From NCBI GenBank assembly GCA_039621445.1, contig CP154956.1, positions 46,915,291 through 46,979,290 of the forward strand: a stretch of 64,000 nt of DNA. Direction: 5' to 3'. Shown in pieces: positions 22,217 through 34,000 of the stretch. The translations under genes and the position numbers were made by a program. The notes beneath the pieces are model-generated. The model saw only the letters and a list, made by a program, of their open reading frames with translations, had not been told where the DNA came from and made no database searches. The first letter of the stretch is position 1. Each line of letters starts with the position of its first letter. Source of the stretch: Euglena gracilis. Taxonomy: Eukaryota > Euglenida > Euglenophyceae > Euglenales.

Positions 22217-22452
22217 GCCCTGGTCCGCCGTTCCCCTTGGGGCGGCCTCCCTGCCGGCGAGCGGCCCGGCAGCTTGGGCGGTGGGACACTTTCTGGCACG
22301 TGTACCGCGCCTTCCTGGCCCACTGCCGGGCAGCACTGGACTGCGACCGCGGCGGCGCTCCGGCAACTGGCGTCGGTCTGCCGTCCGCAGCCCGCAGGAT
22401 GAAGCGCGGGGTTGAGAGGGGTGGGGCAGACTGGTTCCCTCGGGCGGACTGA
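22217..22452 (+). CDS. Possible GC-rich exon, unrecognised, copy A
   Basis: After a poly-T/AAAG acceptor-like stretch the composition switches to strongly GC-rich. One frame reads WDTFWHVYRAFLAHCRAALD and stops at 22452. It is conserved exactly in copy B (44585-44820), but the two copies are too alike for conservation to prove coding. The family is not recognised. Long frames on the opposite strand are shadows. Confidence 0.3.
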
Positions 22453-22879
22453 GTGGTGTTGGGCTGCGGGACCCGCGGAGAGGGCCATCCACAAACCCCC
22501 GGAGTGGGCGTCTGCTGTTGGCCTCCTGTTTGACCTGGGTCATGTCAAGCAGGATTTCCCCCCCCTTTTAAGAACCACCATTGAGGACCGCCTTTTGGCT
22601 TAAGCGGCGGACCGGGGATCGAACTGGACGTTTTGTGGATGGGCGATGGTCTGAGGATGCCAGAAATCCCCCTATGTTGACCTATTATTGCCAAAATATG
22701 GCCATTTTTTCTTTCTGGGTTTTTTGAATGTGCTAGGACAGCAGAGAGTTTTTTTTTTGCTGATACCACACTTTGGGGGCCACAGCCATTTTCCAGCCAC
22801 CCTGAATTTTCCAACCTCCGTGCTGAACTGGGATCACAACCCTGACCGCGGTCACCTCTTGTTGCGTACCGTCCCCCCC

Positions 22880-22956
22880 CACAACACACACACACACACA
22901 CACACACACCCACACACACACACCCACACGCACCCACACACACACACCCACACCCA

Positions 22957-22991
<35 letters not shown>

Positions 22992-22998
22992 ACACCCA

Positions 22999-23045
<47 letters not shown>

Positions 23046-23080
23046 ACACCCATACCCACACCCACACCCACACCCACACA
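22880..23080. repeat. CA/CCCA microsatellite, copy A
   Basis: About 200 bp of CACA with CCCACACC interruptions. The copy B tract (45250-45443) has a clearly different unit arrangement, including an AGCACCCCC interruption absent from copy A. Confidence 0.92.
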
Positions 23081-23085
23081 AAATG

Positions 23086-23400
23086 GCCTAAAAAAAATGC
23101 CAAGGGATGGCCAAAAGTGCCCAAAAAGTTGCCGAAAATAGCAAAAATAAGGCAAAAATGGCCAAAAGTAGCCAAAAACAGCCTAAAGTGGCCGAAAATG
23201 GGCAAAGTGGGCCAAAGTGTGGCCAACAGTTGCCAAAAGTGGCCAAAAGCGACCAAACACTGCGAAAAGCGGTCAAAAATGCCTAAAAAGTCCCAAAAGT
23301 GCCCCAAAAATGTCCAAAAATGGCCAAAAACGGCCAACCGTAGTCAAGAAATAGCATAAATGGCCAAAAACAGCCCAAAAATGGCCACATACCCCTATCT
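23086..23400. repeat. GGCCAAAA decameric repeat with helically phased A-tracts, copy A
   Basis: Degenerate units such as GGCCAAAAGT and TGCCAAAAAT follow one another at roughly 10-11 bp for about 300 bp. That phases A-tracts with the helix and predicts bent DNA. The copy B counterpart is 45447-45760. Confidence 0.75.
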
Positions 23401-23430
23401 ATGGTAAATTTTCCTCCGATTTGGGGTCCA

Positions 23431-23541
23431 CCCCCCTTGTCTAACGACCACCCCCCCTGGTCGGAGACGAACATTGGCCATTTTAGCGACCGCCCCCCGG
23501 TCGGAGACGAACATTAGTGGTCGTTGGACAAGGGGGGGGGG
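23431..23541. repeat. Small foldback with CCCTTGTCTAACGACCAC arms, copy A
   Basis: CCCCCCTTGTCTAACGACCAC at the left is matched by GTGGTCGTTGGACAAGGGGG at the right. Between them are two direct GGTCGGAGACGAACATT units. The total is about 110 bp. Copy B is at about 45793-45908. Confidence 0.7.
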
Positions 23542-24399
23542 AGGTAACATTGCATTCAAAAAATCATTCGCTCATCAAACTCCATTATCATGATGATTCG
23601 TGCTTTTTTAAGATTTTTTTTCAGTCAAATCCGCCCCCAATGCAATCATTGATGGGGGTGCCAGCAGACAACAACAGAAGGATCATTAAGCCTGCTCCCC
23701 ATTTCACCTCTCCCAGCCAACAACCAAACTGTTAAAAGAAAATAAGGTTAAAATGTTTCAAAAATCACGCGCTGAAAACCGAAAAAAGCCGGCGGGAATC
23801 AAGTGGGAAAATTTGGCTTTTGCTTCAAATGCCCTGGTATAAAAAAAGGAATTCCTGTGGATTCCTGTGAATCCCCTTTTGGATTGCTAAACCGGACGAT
23901 TTTTGCACTCCCCCCCATAAAAATCACGAAGAATCGCAGAAACCACCGATGAAAATTTGGGGTCGAAACAGAAACAGAGGTAACGTATTTGACCAATTGG
24001 AATCCTATTTATTTTCCTGGGTATTGCAGAATGCCTGGAATACGATGAAGCATATGAAGCATATTCTGGATTTTGGCTGAGACCTCCAATTTTATCTCAG
24101 TTCCAACTGGCTTTGGGTTTGGACGTGCCACACGCTGTTCACCTGGGCGAAAGGAAGAGGTTTGCAGCACCACCTGAAGCACAGCCCTCCAGGGGCTTCA
24201 CAGGACCAACACTGGTGGAAAGACACTGTGGACAATTGTTAACAAAACTTTGGGCATTTGCTTCACCTGCTTTGATGGAGACCTGATATTTTAGCTGATT
24301 TTTTAATGTGTTTCCAATGAAGAGGGGGGGGTGGGGGGACCGCCCTCGTCCCCCCGGTCTTAAAAAAAACCCCTGGGTGGAGCCCCCCCCCTTCCCCCG

Positions 24400-26105
24400 A
24401 GTAGACCGTGAAAACCGCAGATTATCACCACGACCCTGGCCCGGCTCCTGGAATTTTTTCATTCGCGAGCGACTGGATTTCTAGTTTACAAATCTCCTCC
24501 GACACCTCGGGCTCCGCACTTTGCCCTTGTAAGGCCATGCCTTGCTTTGGTCCGCTTGGCTAGGAGTCCCTGCTTAGTGCCTTTTTTCGCCGGAGTTGGC
24601 TGATTCTGAATTTGCCCTTCGACAACCCAGAAGAAAGGAGCTTCAATTCAAGAACCTTGACAAGTGAATTTGAAAGAGTTAAGTCAGTCGAAGGGAAAAA
24701 ATATCAAATCAGAATTTGTTGACATATTCACGACTTCAATGAAAAATGCAATTGCCAGCGCGAAGAGCGTATCTGAACAACGGGAGCTTGCTGCCGCTAC
24801 GGCTGGACAACCTGACGGCGCGGTGCAACCATGGCGGTCCGTGGCTGTCCCATCCCCCCCAGAAAAGGTGTCCAAAAACCCAGAAAGTGACAGCCGCACA
24901 CTTTGGCAAACAGTGGTCAGAAAAACACGAAGAACGCAAAAGCCAAGACAGCTGTCATGCCACTACGGCAAGGGCCATGGAGGCCCATATCCCAGTTGCA
25001 CCAATACCCTGTTCAAGCTGGGCCATGGAGGGCCACAAAAGCAATGGCCACGGTGGCCGATGGAACAAAGGCCAGGGCGGCCAACAATACCAAGGCCAGG
25101 GTGCCCAATTACACAAATAGATACCCAGTGGCAGGGGCAGGACAGGTCCACAACATCCCCCCAGCCATTTCTTCATCACAAACCCTATCAAGGGAAAAGG
25201 ATTGGCCCAGAGCCCCTCCAAGATTTTCAATGGGCAAGGCGCCCAAGATCAAAGAGAACTCAATGGGGACTGTCAAATTTTCAAGAGGGCAAACAGTGTA
25301 CGTCTGATTCCCAATTCCCCCTTCCCAATTCCCAAAAGCCTTCGCTTTCGCCTTGGCGCACCTACTTGGGAACTGAAAATCAGAGTACCAGAAAACCCTT
25401 TTCCCACTTCCCAAGAAGCAAAGCACGGAGGAATGCAGGAGGACGGACTGGAAAACCAAGTCCGGTCCGATGGAAAGGAAGGAAAAGGTATAAAGAAGAA
25501 TACCACCTGTGGAGAGAGAAGGGGCAACCATTAGGAAATCCTAATAGGATCTGCTTCCATCCTAACTTCCTCAACGGAAGTGGACAGAAGCATACGCCTC
25601 GTACACATCCCCCTCCCAGGGCTATGCCCGATTTCCCCTTTGGACCAGGCACTCTGGCCACAGGGATTTCGGACACAGACCTTGTCTGTGGGAGGTGCAC
25701 CCTGGTGTATCCACAGGGGCCCTTTCCGTCGCACAGGGGTCCACTCAAAAGGGGGGGCGGAAAGGAGGGGGACCAAAAAGCCCAAAAAGCGCAAAATGGT
25801 TTCACCTATTTTGCGGTGGCTTATGGGTGTATAGTATATTATAGCCCACTGGGGAAAATGGGGCTGGCGGTTTCCTTGCCAAGCAAACCCATCCACCCAG
25901 TTTGGGTGTGCCAAAGGCACTTGGGGTTGGTCCATGGGCATTCCAGGAAAACCCATGGGGAGGGTGTGGAAGGAGGGGGCCTCTGACCAGTCAAACCTGG
26001 GCAGGGCGCATGGCCAGTCAAACCTGACCACGCAAAAGGAAAGTCCTACTCTACAAAACCAACTGCCGGCGACAGCATTTGCCCCGGGGGGGAAAGTAGA
26101 GAGGA
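24400..26105 (+). other. Uncertain long open frames, copy A
   Basis: A frame is open from 24664 (GTG, not ATG) to 25986, and another from 24903 to 25307. The first 80 residues (SEFVDIFTTSMKNAIASAKS, LWQTVVRKTRRTQKPRQ) have ordinary composition. Later residues are Pro/Gly/Trp-rich products of CCCATGG/GGCCA-rich DNA. A 1-nt difference between the copies (GGAGGGCCAC in A, GGAGGCCAC in B near 47395) moves the frame, so the 440-codon reading is not shared. It may be a remnant of a retroelement ORF1 or gag-like gene, but I cannot show that. Confidence 0.3.
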
Positions 26106-26589
26106 GTGGGGGGTTGGCTTAGGCCAGAAAAGGTGTGCTGTCTGGCAGCCTTAAGGCCTCAAACGGCCGAAAAGAAAAAGAAAGGGAAAGGAAAAGTAGG
26201 CCTTCGGTTCTGTGTGCTGCGTGTCGCACGCTCGCGAGAGGGGAGAGGGGAGAGGGGTGTGCATGCACGCGCACGGAATCCTGCACATGGCAGCATCCCG
26301 GTGGGAACTTACTAGCGGCGAATACCGCAAAGGGTCTTCGAAGGGGGTGCTCGGGCAAATACCCGAACAGGGTGTCAGGCGAAGACGAGGATTCTGAAAG
26401 ATGCCGCATTGGCACTTACAGACACCTCACCTGCCTTTATTGGCTGGGCGTTCGCGTACCTCACGCCAGTAGTCGTGTTGAGGGTCCCCTAATGGGTCCT
26501 CAACCAACTCCAGTTGGCGTGGAGAACGCGGTGGAGCTGATTCACTCCGGACAGTTTCGATTATTACATTACCTATATTCACTCCGAAA

Positions 26590-27372
26590 CGGTCCCTTGG
26601 ACCCCCCTCCCCCCTCCCTGGGGGGGGTGGGGCTGGTGGGTAGATCATTTTGGGGCCGAAGGCGCCGAAAATTTTGGGAAAGGGGCTGTTTTTGGCAATT
26701 TTTTTTTGCCATTTTCGGGCAAATGTCGGTGGGTCCACCAGGACCCCTTCCCTCCCCCTGGGGGGGGCCCACCCCAGGGGGTGGGTGGGTGCCGACCCCC
26801 TCCCTCCCCTCCCCCCTAATCTTAAAAAAACCCCTGGCTGAGACGCTAACGTCTCTTTGAAGTCCAAGGAGCCCAAATACAGGGGGGAGGGGGGGGGGTC
26901 CCGACCACCCCTGTTCACTTCCGAACTGAACTGGACATGTTGACTTCCCGGAGGAGGGTGGGTCCGGCGCCGAATTTTTTTTGGGGGAGGGGGTCCAAGG
27001 CTAAAAAGACCCATGGTCTCGGCCCCTTCGGAGCCAGGAGGACAGAAAAAAATACATTGGTTGTGCCAATAAAATTTTTTGGCTCGCCCCCCCCCCCCGG
27101 GAAAAAATTGTTCCTACACCTATGGGCCCAGCCGAGAAATTTTTTTTGAAAATCCATGACCGAAAAGTGGCCGTATTTTGCCCGAAACGGGTCGACTTCG
27201 GGAAAAAAGCGATTCCTGGCAGTTTTGGAACATCGCCCATCCGTCCATAGCATCAAAAAATGCTTTTTTCGAATTTTTGGTTTTCGACCCCCGTTCAAGT
27301 CCCGGTCGATCCTTGGTCGGGGGGGCGGTCCTCAAGGGGCGGTCCTTAAGGGAAAAAAAAACTTCCCGTCCC
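26590..27372. repeat. G/C-run repeat block beside the Tigger-like pseudogene, copy A
   Basis: Long C- and G-runs, a CTTAAAAAAACCCCTG word at about 26821-26836 resembling the hAT-type MITE terminus, and GGGCGGTCC/GGACCGCCC complements near 27325-27390. This looks like decayed foldback elements inserted after the transposase frame. Long open frames on both strands here are compositional. Copy B is about 48956-49739. Confidence 0.4.
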
Positions 27373-27375
27373 TTA

Positions 27376-28772
27376 TGGACCGCCCTGGTCATCTTGGCTG
27401 CCATCCAATGGCAGCGCGAGGCCTGCCTTGCGCCAAGCCTTCACCAAAGTCACCGGGTCAATTGCGGAGTTACTCTCGTGGATGATCCTCAACAGCGTGT
27501 TGTTGTGAACACGTTTGATGGAACCATCTGAAATGAGACATATTGAGATACATATTATGGCTTTGAAGGACACCTGGGAGGAAAGGGCCAGTGTCCTCCA
27601 ACAACCACTTCTGATATCGCTCCCGAAACTGAATCTTGAACAAGCGATTCACCAGGATGTCCAAGGGTTGGAGCACAGGTGTCAAGCCCCCTGTGATGTC
27701 ACCATATTATGGGTGAAAGACAATGGAAACACCTGGGATGATTGCAACCCATAGCTGGTTCCGCTTCATCCGGTCAATGGCCTCTTTGGAGGCTAGGCAC
27801 AGGGAGGGGGGGGGGGGGGGCTGAGGGGGGGGCGAGCGGCCGCGCGGGCGGCCGCGCGGGGAGGGGGGGGGGGGGGGGGGTCAGAGGGCGGCCGCGCGGG
27901 GCGGAAACGCATCCTAAAATCGGCGATTTTCCGGTCCAAAAAGTGGTCATTTTTTGCCATTTTTGGGCCATTTTTGACCAAAAAAGTGCTTTTTTGGCCG
28001 CGCGCTGAGCGCGCGGCCCCCAAATTTGCCATTTTATGCCCGAAAATGGTCATTTTTGGTCATTTTTGGGCCTCAAAAAGTTCGCGATTTTTTCACACAA
28101 AAAATTTTTTCTTGGCTATGCGAGGGACAGTGGGGGTAGGGGGGGTCCAGGGGGGGGGGGGCGAGCGGGCCGCGCGGCCGCGCAGGGGCCGCGCAGGGGG
28201 GGGGAGCGGGGGGCGTCCCGGGCCCCCCCGAGCGACGCGCCTAGCCTCCTTTAGTGATCTGGAGCACAAAAGGGAACACAAATGATGACGCAGTTTGTGC
28301 TCAATACCTGGCCAGTGAACGAGTCGAAGACGCACGGCACTTCCTTGTGGCCCAGCTCAGAGAGTATACCAGTTTGGGGTTCCTTCCACGTTGGGGTTTG
28401 GTCCCAGTTCACCATGACACAATTCTCCCAAAGTAATTTCTACACATTGATGATGTACCTGCGAAATTGGTCCACTTTCTGGAGCAGGTTGGTTGGGATC
28501 TTTTTCTTCAGCGACGTCACAGACTTTAGACGTAGCCCCCACCTCAGTCGAAACCTTCTCACCCAGTCGTCACTTACCTTGAATCGTTCCGTCACAGGAA
28601 CTGTTTGTAGTGTTTCAACTACTTGCAACCGGAGCATATACGTTGTTACTTTCAGACCTTGCACACGTCGAGCTATCACCCATTTCCAGATCTCACTTTC
28701 GACTTTTTCAAACGGCGAGCACGTCCTGCACCAGGTCGCTCAGTATCCCTTTTCAAGCCCAAATAAATAAGT
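27376..28772 (-). pseudogene. Tigger/pogo-family transposase pseudogene, copy A (5' end cut by gap)
   Basis: Read on the minus strand from 28772. A CENP-B-type HTH half (WKWVIARRVQGLKV, RFKVSDDWVRRFRLRWGL) is followed by NWDQTPTWKEP, like the first catalytic-Asp motif of DDE_1 enzymes, and ELGHKEVPCVF. After a MITE the C-terminal segment reads QLWVAIIPG, GLTPVLQPLDILVNRLFK and YQKWLLEDTGPF, the classic Tigger IPGxxTxxLQPLD motif. Two introns of 42 nt (27691-27732) and 46 nt (27528-27573) restore frame in the C-terminal part. It is broken by an in-frame TAG before WENCVMVNWDQTP, a frameshift, an internal deletion of the middle catalytic region and MITE insertion. Confidence 0.82.
27789..28248. 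mobile_element. MITE family M5 (5-bp TSD) inserted in the transposase pseudogene, copy A
   Basis: The element begins GAGGCTAGGCACAG and ends GCGCGCCTAGCCTC-like (ACGCGCCTAGCCTC), flanked by CTTTG and CTTTA (4 of 5 bases). The 460-bp interior has GCGGCCGCGCGGG blocks, phased T-tracts (CATTTTTGGGCCATTTTTG) and the palindrome GCCGCGCGCTGAGCGCGCGGC. Two other family members at 56756 and 59366 share these ends. There are no coding frames. Confidence 0.85.
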
Positions 28773-28785
28773 NNNNNNNNNNNNN
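28773..28785. other. Assembly gap of 13 Ns
   Basis: Run of N lying exactly between the end of copy A and the start of copy B, inside the Tigger-like pseudogene of copy A. Confidence 1.
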
Positions 28786-29661
28786 GGGACTCCTGACCCT
28801 AAGCCCATTCCATCAACCTCCCAAGATTTTTCCCCGACCCCCCTGATCCAACTATATGCCCCCCCCCCCCCCCGGGGGGGGCATATAGGCAAAGAGCAAA
28901 GACACCAAAAAACAGCCACAGTGCACACAGGGGGGGGGGGGGAATATAGTTGAAGGATGCGGGACAAATTTTTCCTGGAGCAGAAACACGTGCACACCAA
29001 AGAGGTCCAACGGGAATTTTTGTGCAATTTGCACATTTCCAATTTGCGGTTCTTGGTGTTTCTTGTGCTTTCACATTGCATCGTTTTGAGGTGCCCTGCT
29101 TACTGTAACTCGATGGCTGACGCAAAGGGTTAAGGTGCGTAAACCTAAAGTATTGCAAGAAATCTGAAATCCTCTGTCTGAATGAACGAGGCTGTTTTTC
29201 ATTACCCCCCCCCCCTGTCTAAGCACCACACTTGCCAGCACCACCACCCCTGGTCCTTACCCATTTTTTTAAAGGTCATCTTCTCGGGGAGGCTTATTTT
29301 GTAAGCGTTTTTAAGGAAGTTTTAGAAACTTCTGAAGCCTGATATGATGAGATATTGTTGATTTTGCATCCAAATGCCTGCAACTTCAAAAGTGGACCTC
29401 CAAAATAAGGGAAATCTTTCCTTTTCGGGGCGAAGCACCGATTTTTCTTTTTGCAGTCGAAAATTTCCCCCTTGTCTGAGCACTCCCCCCCACCAGTGCT
29501 TACCCATGTTTTCCGGTGCTTGGACAAGGGTGGGGGGAGGCATTATTTGCAGCTGTTTTGTTTGGTCATACGCTCCTTTGAGGTACCCGTAATGCCACAA
29601 TGGTTTGCAAGACCAGCGACTGGCAGAACTGCCAGCTGACCCCAGCAAACTGGGCGGTCAG

Positions 29662-31010
29662 CACCGGCCTTGCATGGCACATATCGATGGCTCATGAGCC
29701 ATTGTTTCTTCTGGGTATGCCCCACATCCTGGAGCTGCTTTGTGCTGGTCCCTCTTTTGTTTTCGTGCGTGGTGGTAAATTCAAGATCAATATCAAATTC
29801 CAACTCCAGACCTGACGACATTCTTGTTGTGGCGACCCAACAGTGGCAGCACATTTTGTGATGGTCCTACGTCCCCTCATCCCCCCCCCCCCCGACCCTG
29901 CAGGGCGGTACCGCAAGTGGCACCGCCGCCTGGCCCAGACCCCGTGGGTGGTGAACGGCAAGCGGCTCACCCCCAGCTCCATCCAGGAGCTGATTGGGCT
30001 GCCGCTGCTGACCTTCCTCTACCCAACGCTGGACGTCGCCTCCCCCGAGCTGCACCAGTGCCACCCCCGCCCAGGCTATGGAGTGCGGTAGAGGGCCTGG
30101 TGGTGGGGTGGATCAGTGCGAGCCGGCCCGTTTTTTTTGACTCCACAGCCTGCCCTCATCCCGATGTCGTGCTGGGCCCCAAAGTGGACGGCGCGGGGAG
30201 TCCAGCTGATGAAACTCACAACAGCAGCGGTTCGTTTGGTAGCGGTTTTGAGGGTCTGTTGTGGGATGTGGATAGGCAGCTGGCCTCCCATTGAGATGAT
30301 GGGGGCAGTGGTGTGGAGCCGGCAGACAAGAAACGCCGCATTGACCCGGACACACTGGGTTGCCATGCTAAAGGGAAAAGTATGCAACGGTTTCATGTCA
30401 GGTCCCATTAATGAGAACCAGCTTGGGGGATTTTGATTTGGAATTGGAAACCAAATTGTGGGTGGATGTTCTTGGGTGAATTTTGAAGATACAATATACG
30501 TGGTGGTAAATTTGGTGGGCTTTTTTTGGTATTTTGAGTTCCCTATGACATTGTAATCCCCCCAGCACCTCTTTTCAAGAAGAGTTTGTTTGCATCCACA
30601 CACCCAATATAATAGGGGATATCAATTCTCTGATCCAGATTCTTACAGCGATGGGGAGGGGACACACGCGCACGCGCGCGTGCACACAGACACACACACC
30701 CACACCCACCCAACCACCCCCCCACCCACCACACACACCCACCCACCCACCCACCCACCCACACACGCACACATGCACACACATGCACACACCCCACCCA
30801 CCCACCCACCCACCCACCCACCCACACATGCACACACACACACACACACACACCATATATTCCCCCCAGAAAAGAAGAGTAATAGGTGTTTCCGTTTTGA
30901 TATTTCAAGGAAAGGCCCATGCCTGCATTTTAGGAGCCTAGGAGGGCAGGTGCACCCGCAGCGTTGCTTTAATAGTTCTTTTTAACAGATCTTAGCGATT
31001 TGCGTTTTTT

Positions 31011-31090
<80 letters not shown>

Positions 31091-34000
31091 TTTTTTTTTT
31101 TTTTGTTTTTTTTTTTTTTTTTTTCTTTTTTTTTTTTGTTCTGTTGGGAAATGATACATGATGATTTTGGATTTGGACAAATTCCGAATTTTGGACCCAA
31201 TTTTTCAATAATCCAAGCTCATTGTCAACTTTTCCCCCCCCTCGATTTTCTGTCCTTTTTGTTTTTGTCCTGTCGTTTCTGTTTTTTTTTTTTGAAATTT
31301 TGGCCAACAACTGCCATTCAGAAATCAGCTTTTTCCCTGAATTACAAAAATTTTGTTGTTGTTGCTTTAATAAAACTACGCTCAGAAGCCCCAAAATGCT
31401 CAAATTGAATTTGCTTTTTTGGGGGGTTTCTTTTTTTGGGGATTGCATTTTGATTTTCAGGGTCCATGTTGAGTTCTCCCTCCCCATCTTTTATCAAAGT
31501 CTTTTGTCTCACGTTCATTGTTCACCAGTTTTTGTACATCCAGTTTTTAGATTAAAATTGAATGGTTTCAACGGCATTGATTCATGAATAAGAGTACCTC
31601 TTGCACCTCTTGTTGATGCCAAATGATAATTTCAAGGTTTGTGAGAGTGGAAGAATGGTGCACAATGGCAAGGCTCTCAATTAGAGGACCATTTCCTATT
31701 CTCTGAAAGGGGGGAAAAAACACAAACACATTTTTTTTTGCAGTTTGTTGCATTTTTTCGCATTTCTTTGTGGTTTTGTGATTTTTCCCGGCGATTTCCC
31801 CGAGTTTTGCTTGCAAGTTTTTCCGATTTTGTAGAATTCTGAACTTTGGCTGTTTTTCAAAAAAATTCAATTTTTGGGTGGTTTGTTCAATGAATTGCGT
31901 GTTTTCATAATCGGCACGTTCTTTTGTATATTTTTTTAAAGTTTTTTTTCCGGCAGAAAAGCGTGCACCCTCGGTGCTCTTGAAGCAATTTGCAATTTGT
32001 GTTGTTGCGTTTTTTTTTTGTGTGTTTGGCTGTGTTCATTTACGTCGTGTTTTTTGAGGGTCCGTGTTGTGTTCCCCCCCTGAATGCAGTGTAGTTCCAC
32101 ATTTCTCCTTCTTGGCGAGAGTTGATGTGCATTTCATTAAACCTTCAACAGACTCATCTCATGCATGTTACTGACACTGTCCCCCTGACAGCGTACAACA
32201 CATACTGCAACTCCTTCATCGAGACGCTGTACAAGTTCCACACGTGTGGCCGAGAGGACATGGACGTTCGCATGCTGGGCAATGGCCGTGAGGGCAGGGC
32301 CTGAGGTCGATGAGTTCTTTGGGCAGCGGCTTTCCCTCAAAAACAGAATTACAAAGGGATGCGGATTTTCCCAAAAGTTAGATTCCAAAACGGAATCGCT
32401 CACCTCTGCCTGGATAGAATCTAAATATGCACATCCGTCCACTTTTTTTTGGCGGGGCGGATACATATATTCTTTTGTTTGTCCTTTTATTTTTTGACGG
32501 ACACACTGGCTGCTTTGGTTTTGACTTTATTTTGGCCATCTGTGAAAAAGATTTTCGCCAACTATCATTTTGCAATAGTCAATTTTGACACTATTTTGAC
32601 AGAATGTGACAACAATTTCGGCAGGTTTTGACAGCATTTTCACCCATTTTTCACAAGAAATTTGGCACATTGTCTTTCTTAATGACAGCATTGCCAGTTC
32701 AGCTATTATTATGTCACTGCCCATCCCATGGACAAGTTGTTCGAAGTTGGCCGTGGGAAAATTGTGGTTCACATATTGAGATGGCCAAAATTCCAGCCAA
32801 AACTGGCGAAAATTGTTGCCGCATTTCGTCAAAATTGTTGTGAAGTTGATCAACATTTCAAAAATAACCAAAATTGATAACAAAAATGAACAAAATTTCG
32901 CCATTTTTTGCAAACTTCTTGTAAAAAACCTGCTATTGTCAAAACTGGCCAACAGTTTTGGGCTTGTTAATGAAGGAAGGAATGGGAGGCCTCGCCCTTA
33001 GGCAGACCATTTGTCGTCGAGGCCACCAGCCCCCACTTCACTCATATCACTGGTGTCTGCCATATGACTGTGAAATCGCTGTGGAACTGTGGGGCCTGTG
33101 GGTACCACTGGGGAGCAGCGCTTTGTGATCTTGAAGGCATTTGCATGTTGCTGCTGCTGCTATTGTTGTGGAGGAGGTTTTGCCGTTGGGCGCCGTGACA
33201 GGGAGTGTTGTGTGCCCCGAATGGAGAACTCAGTTTCAGAAGGTTTTATTTTCAAATTGTTTAATTTGAAGAAACTCAAATGGGTTTGTGTCTCCCGTTT
33301 CGGTCTTGCCCCCCCCCCCCCATCGGGCAGAGGAGATGCTGAAGAAGATGGAGGAGGCGGTCAACGCCACTGACCCAGGGCAGCGGGTGACGATTCACTC
33401 CCTCCACATCGGCAGCCAGTCGGTGCGCAATGACTGTGGTTGTGGGTTCGCACAGAAGTGGCAAGGGGGCAGCAACCAGTTTTAACCCAGTGTTCCTGGC
33501 TGGTTCGTTGGCTGTCCCTCCACATTCGGTACACGCTGCAACGACACACAGCAGTTTATTTCTTAAAATGTTAGCTGATTGTGAGTGCAGTTATTGCGAA
33601 TGCTTTTTTTTTGAGGTCAGTCCAAATGACCCATCCTCATTCACAAAGAGTCTGTGCGCCAGCAAATGGTACCAAATTTTGAACTTGGTACCATTCATTC
33701 ATTCATTCATTCATCAATGAGACAAAACCCATCAGAGAAGAGGGATACCTGCACGAAGCCGTCGCCAAAATCACAGAAGCAGACCTGTTATGGGCATTGG
33801 CGGCGCAGCTACTCCTTGCTTATCTTGCCCATTGTCCTCTCCCTTGGTGTTATTTTGTCCAAGAAACGGAGGCAAATGACAGCTCCACTTCCCATCACAG
33901 GAGTTCGACACGCTGAATGCCCAGCTGGACAAACGCCGTAAAAGCTACCGCTGCGTTGTTTGGGCTGCTCGAGATCTGAGCAGGTGCCGGCTTTGTTTGC

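Larger units (their letters stand above)
6548..28772 (+). repeat. Copy A of a 22.3-kb direct duplication
   Basis: The sequence from GGGACTCCTGACCCTAAGCC at 6548 to CCCAAATAAATAAGT at 28772 is repeated in order and orientation at 28786-51139. Differences are scattered substitutions, homopolymer and microsatellite length changes and a few short indels. Copy A continues leftward into single-copy sequence and ends exactly at the N gap. Confidence 0.95.

Noticed and set aside
24664-25986. 440-codon plus-strand open frame
   Set aside because: No ATG start; the second half is Pro/Gly/Trp-rich translation of CCATGG/GGCCA-rich DNA, and a 1-nt difference stops the same frame at 47486 in copy B. Kept only as an uncertain region.
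28500-28520. Very short (about 19-nt) intron to bypass the TAG in the Tigger-like gene
   Set aside because: Removing it would shift the frame, while the sequence on both sides of the TAG is already in one frame. A nonsense mutation is simpler.
30982-31487. Lys-rich minus-strand frame
   Set aside because: Translation of the copy B poly-T tract.
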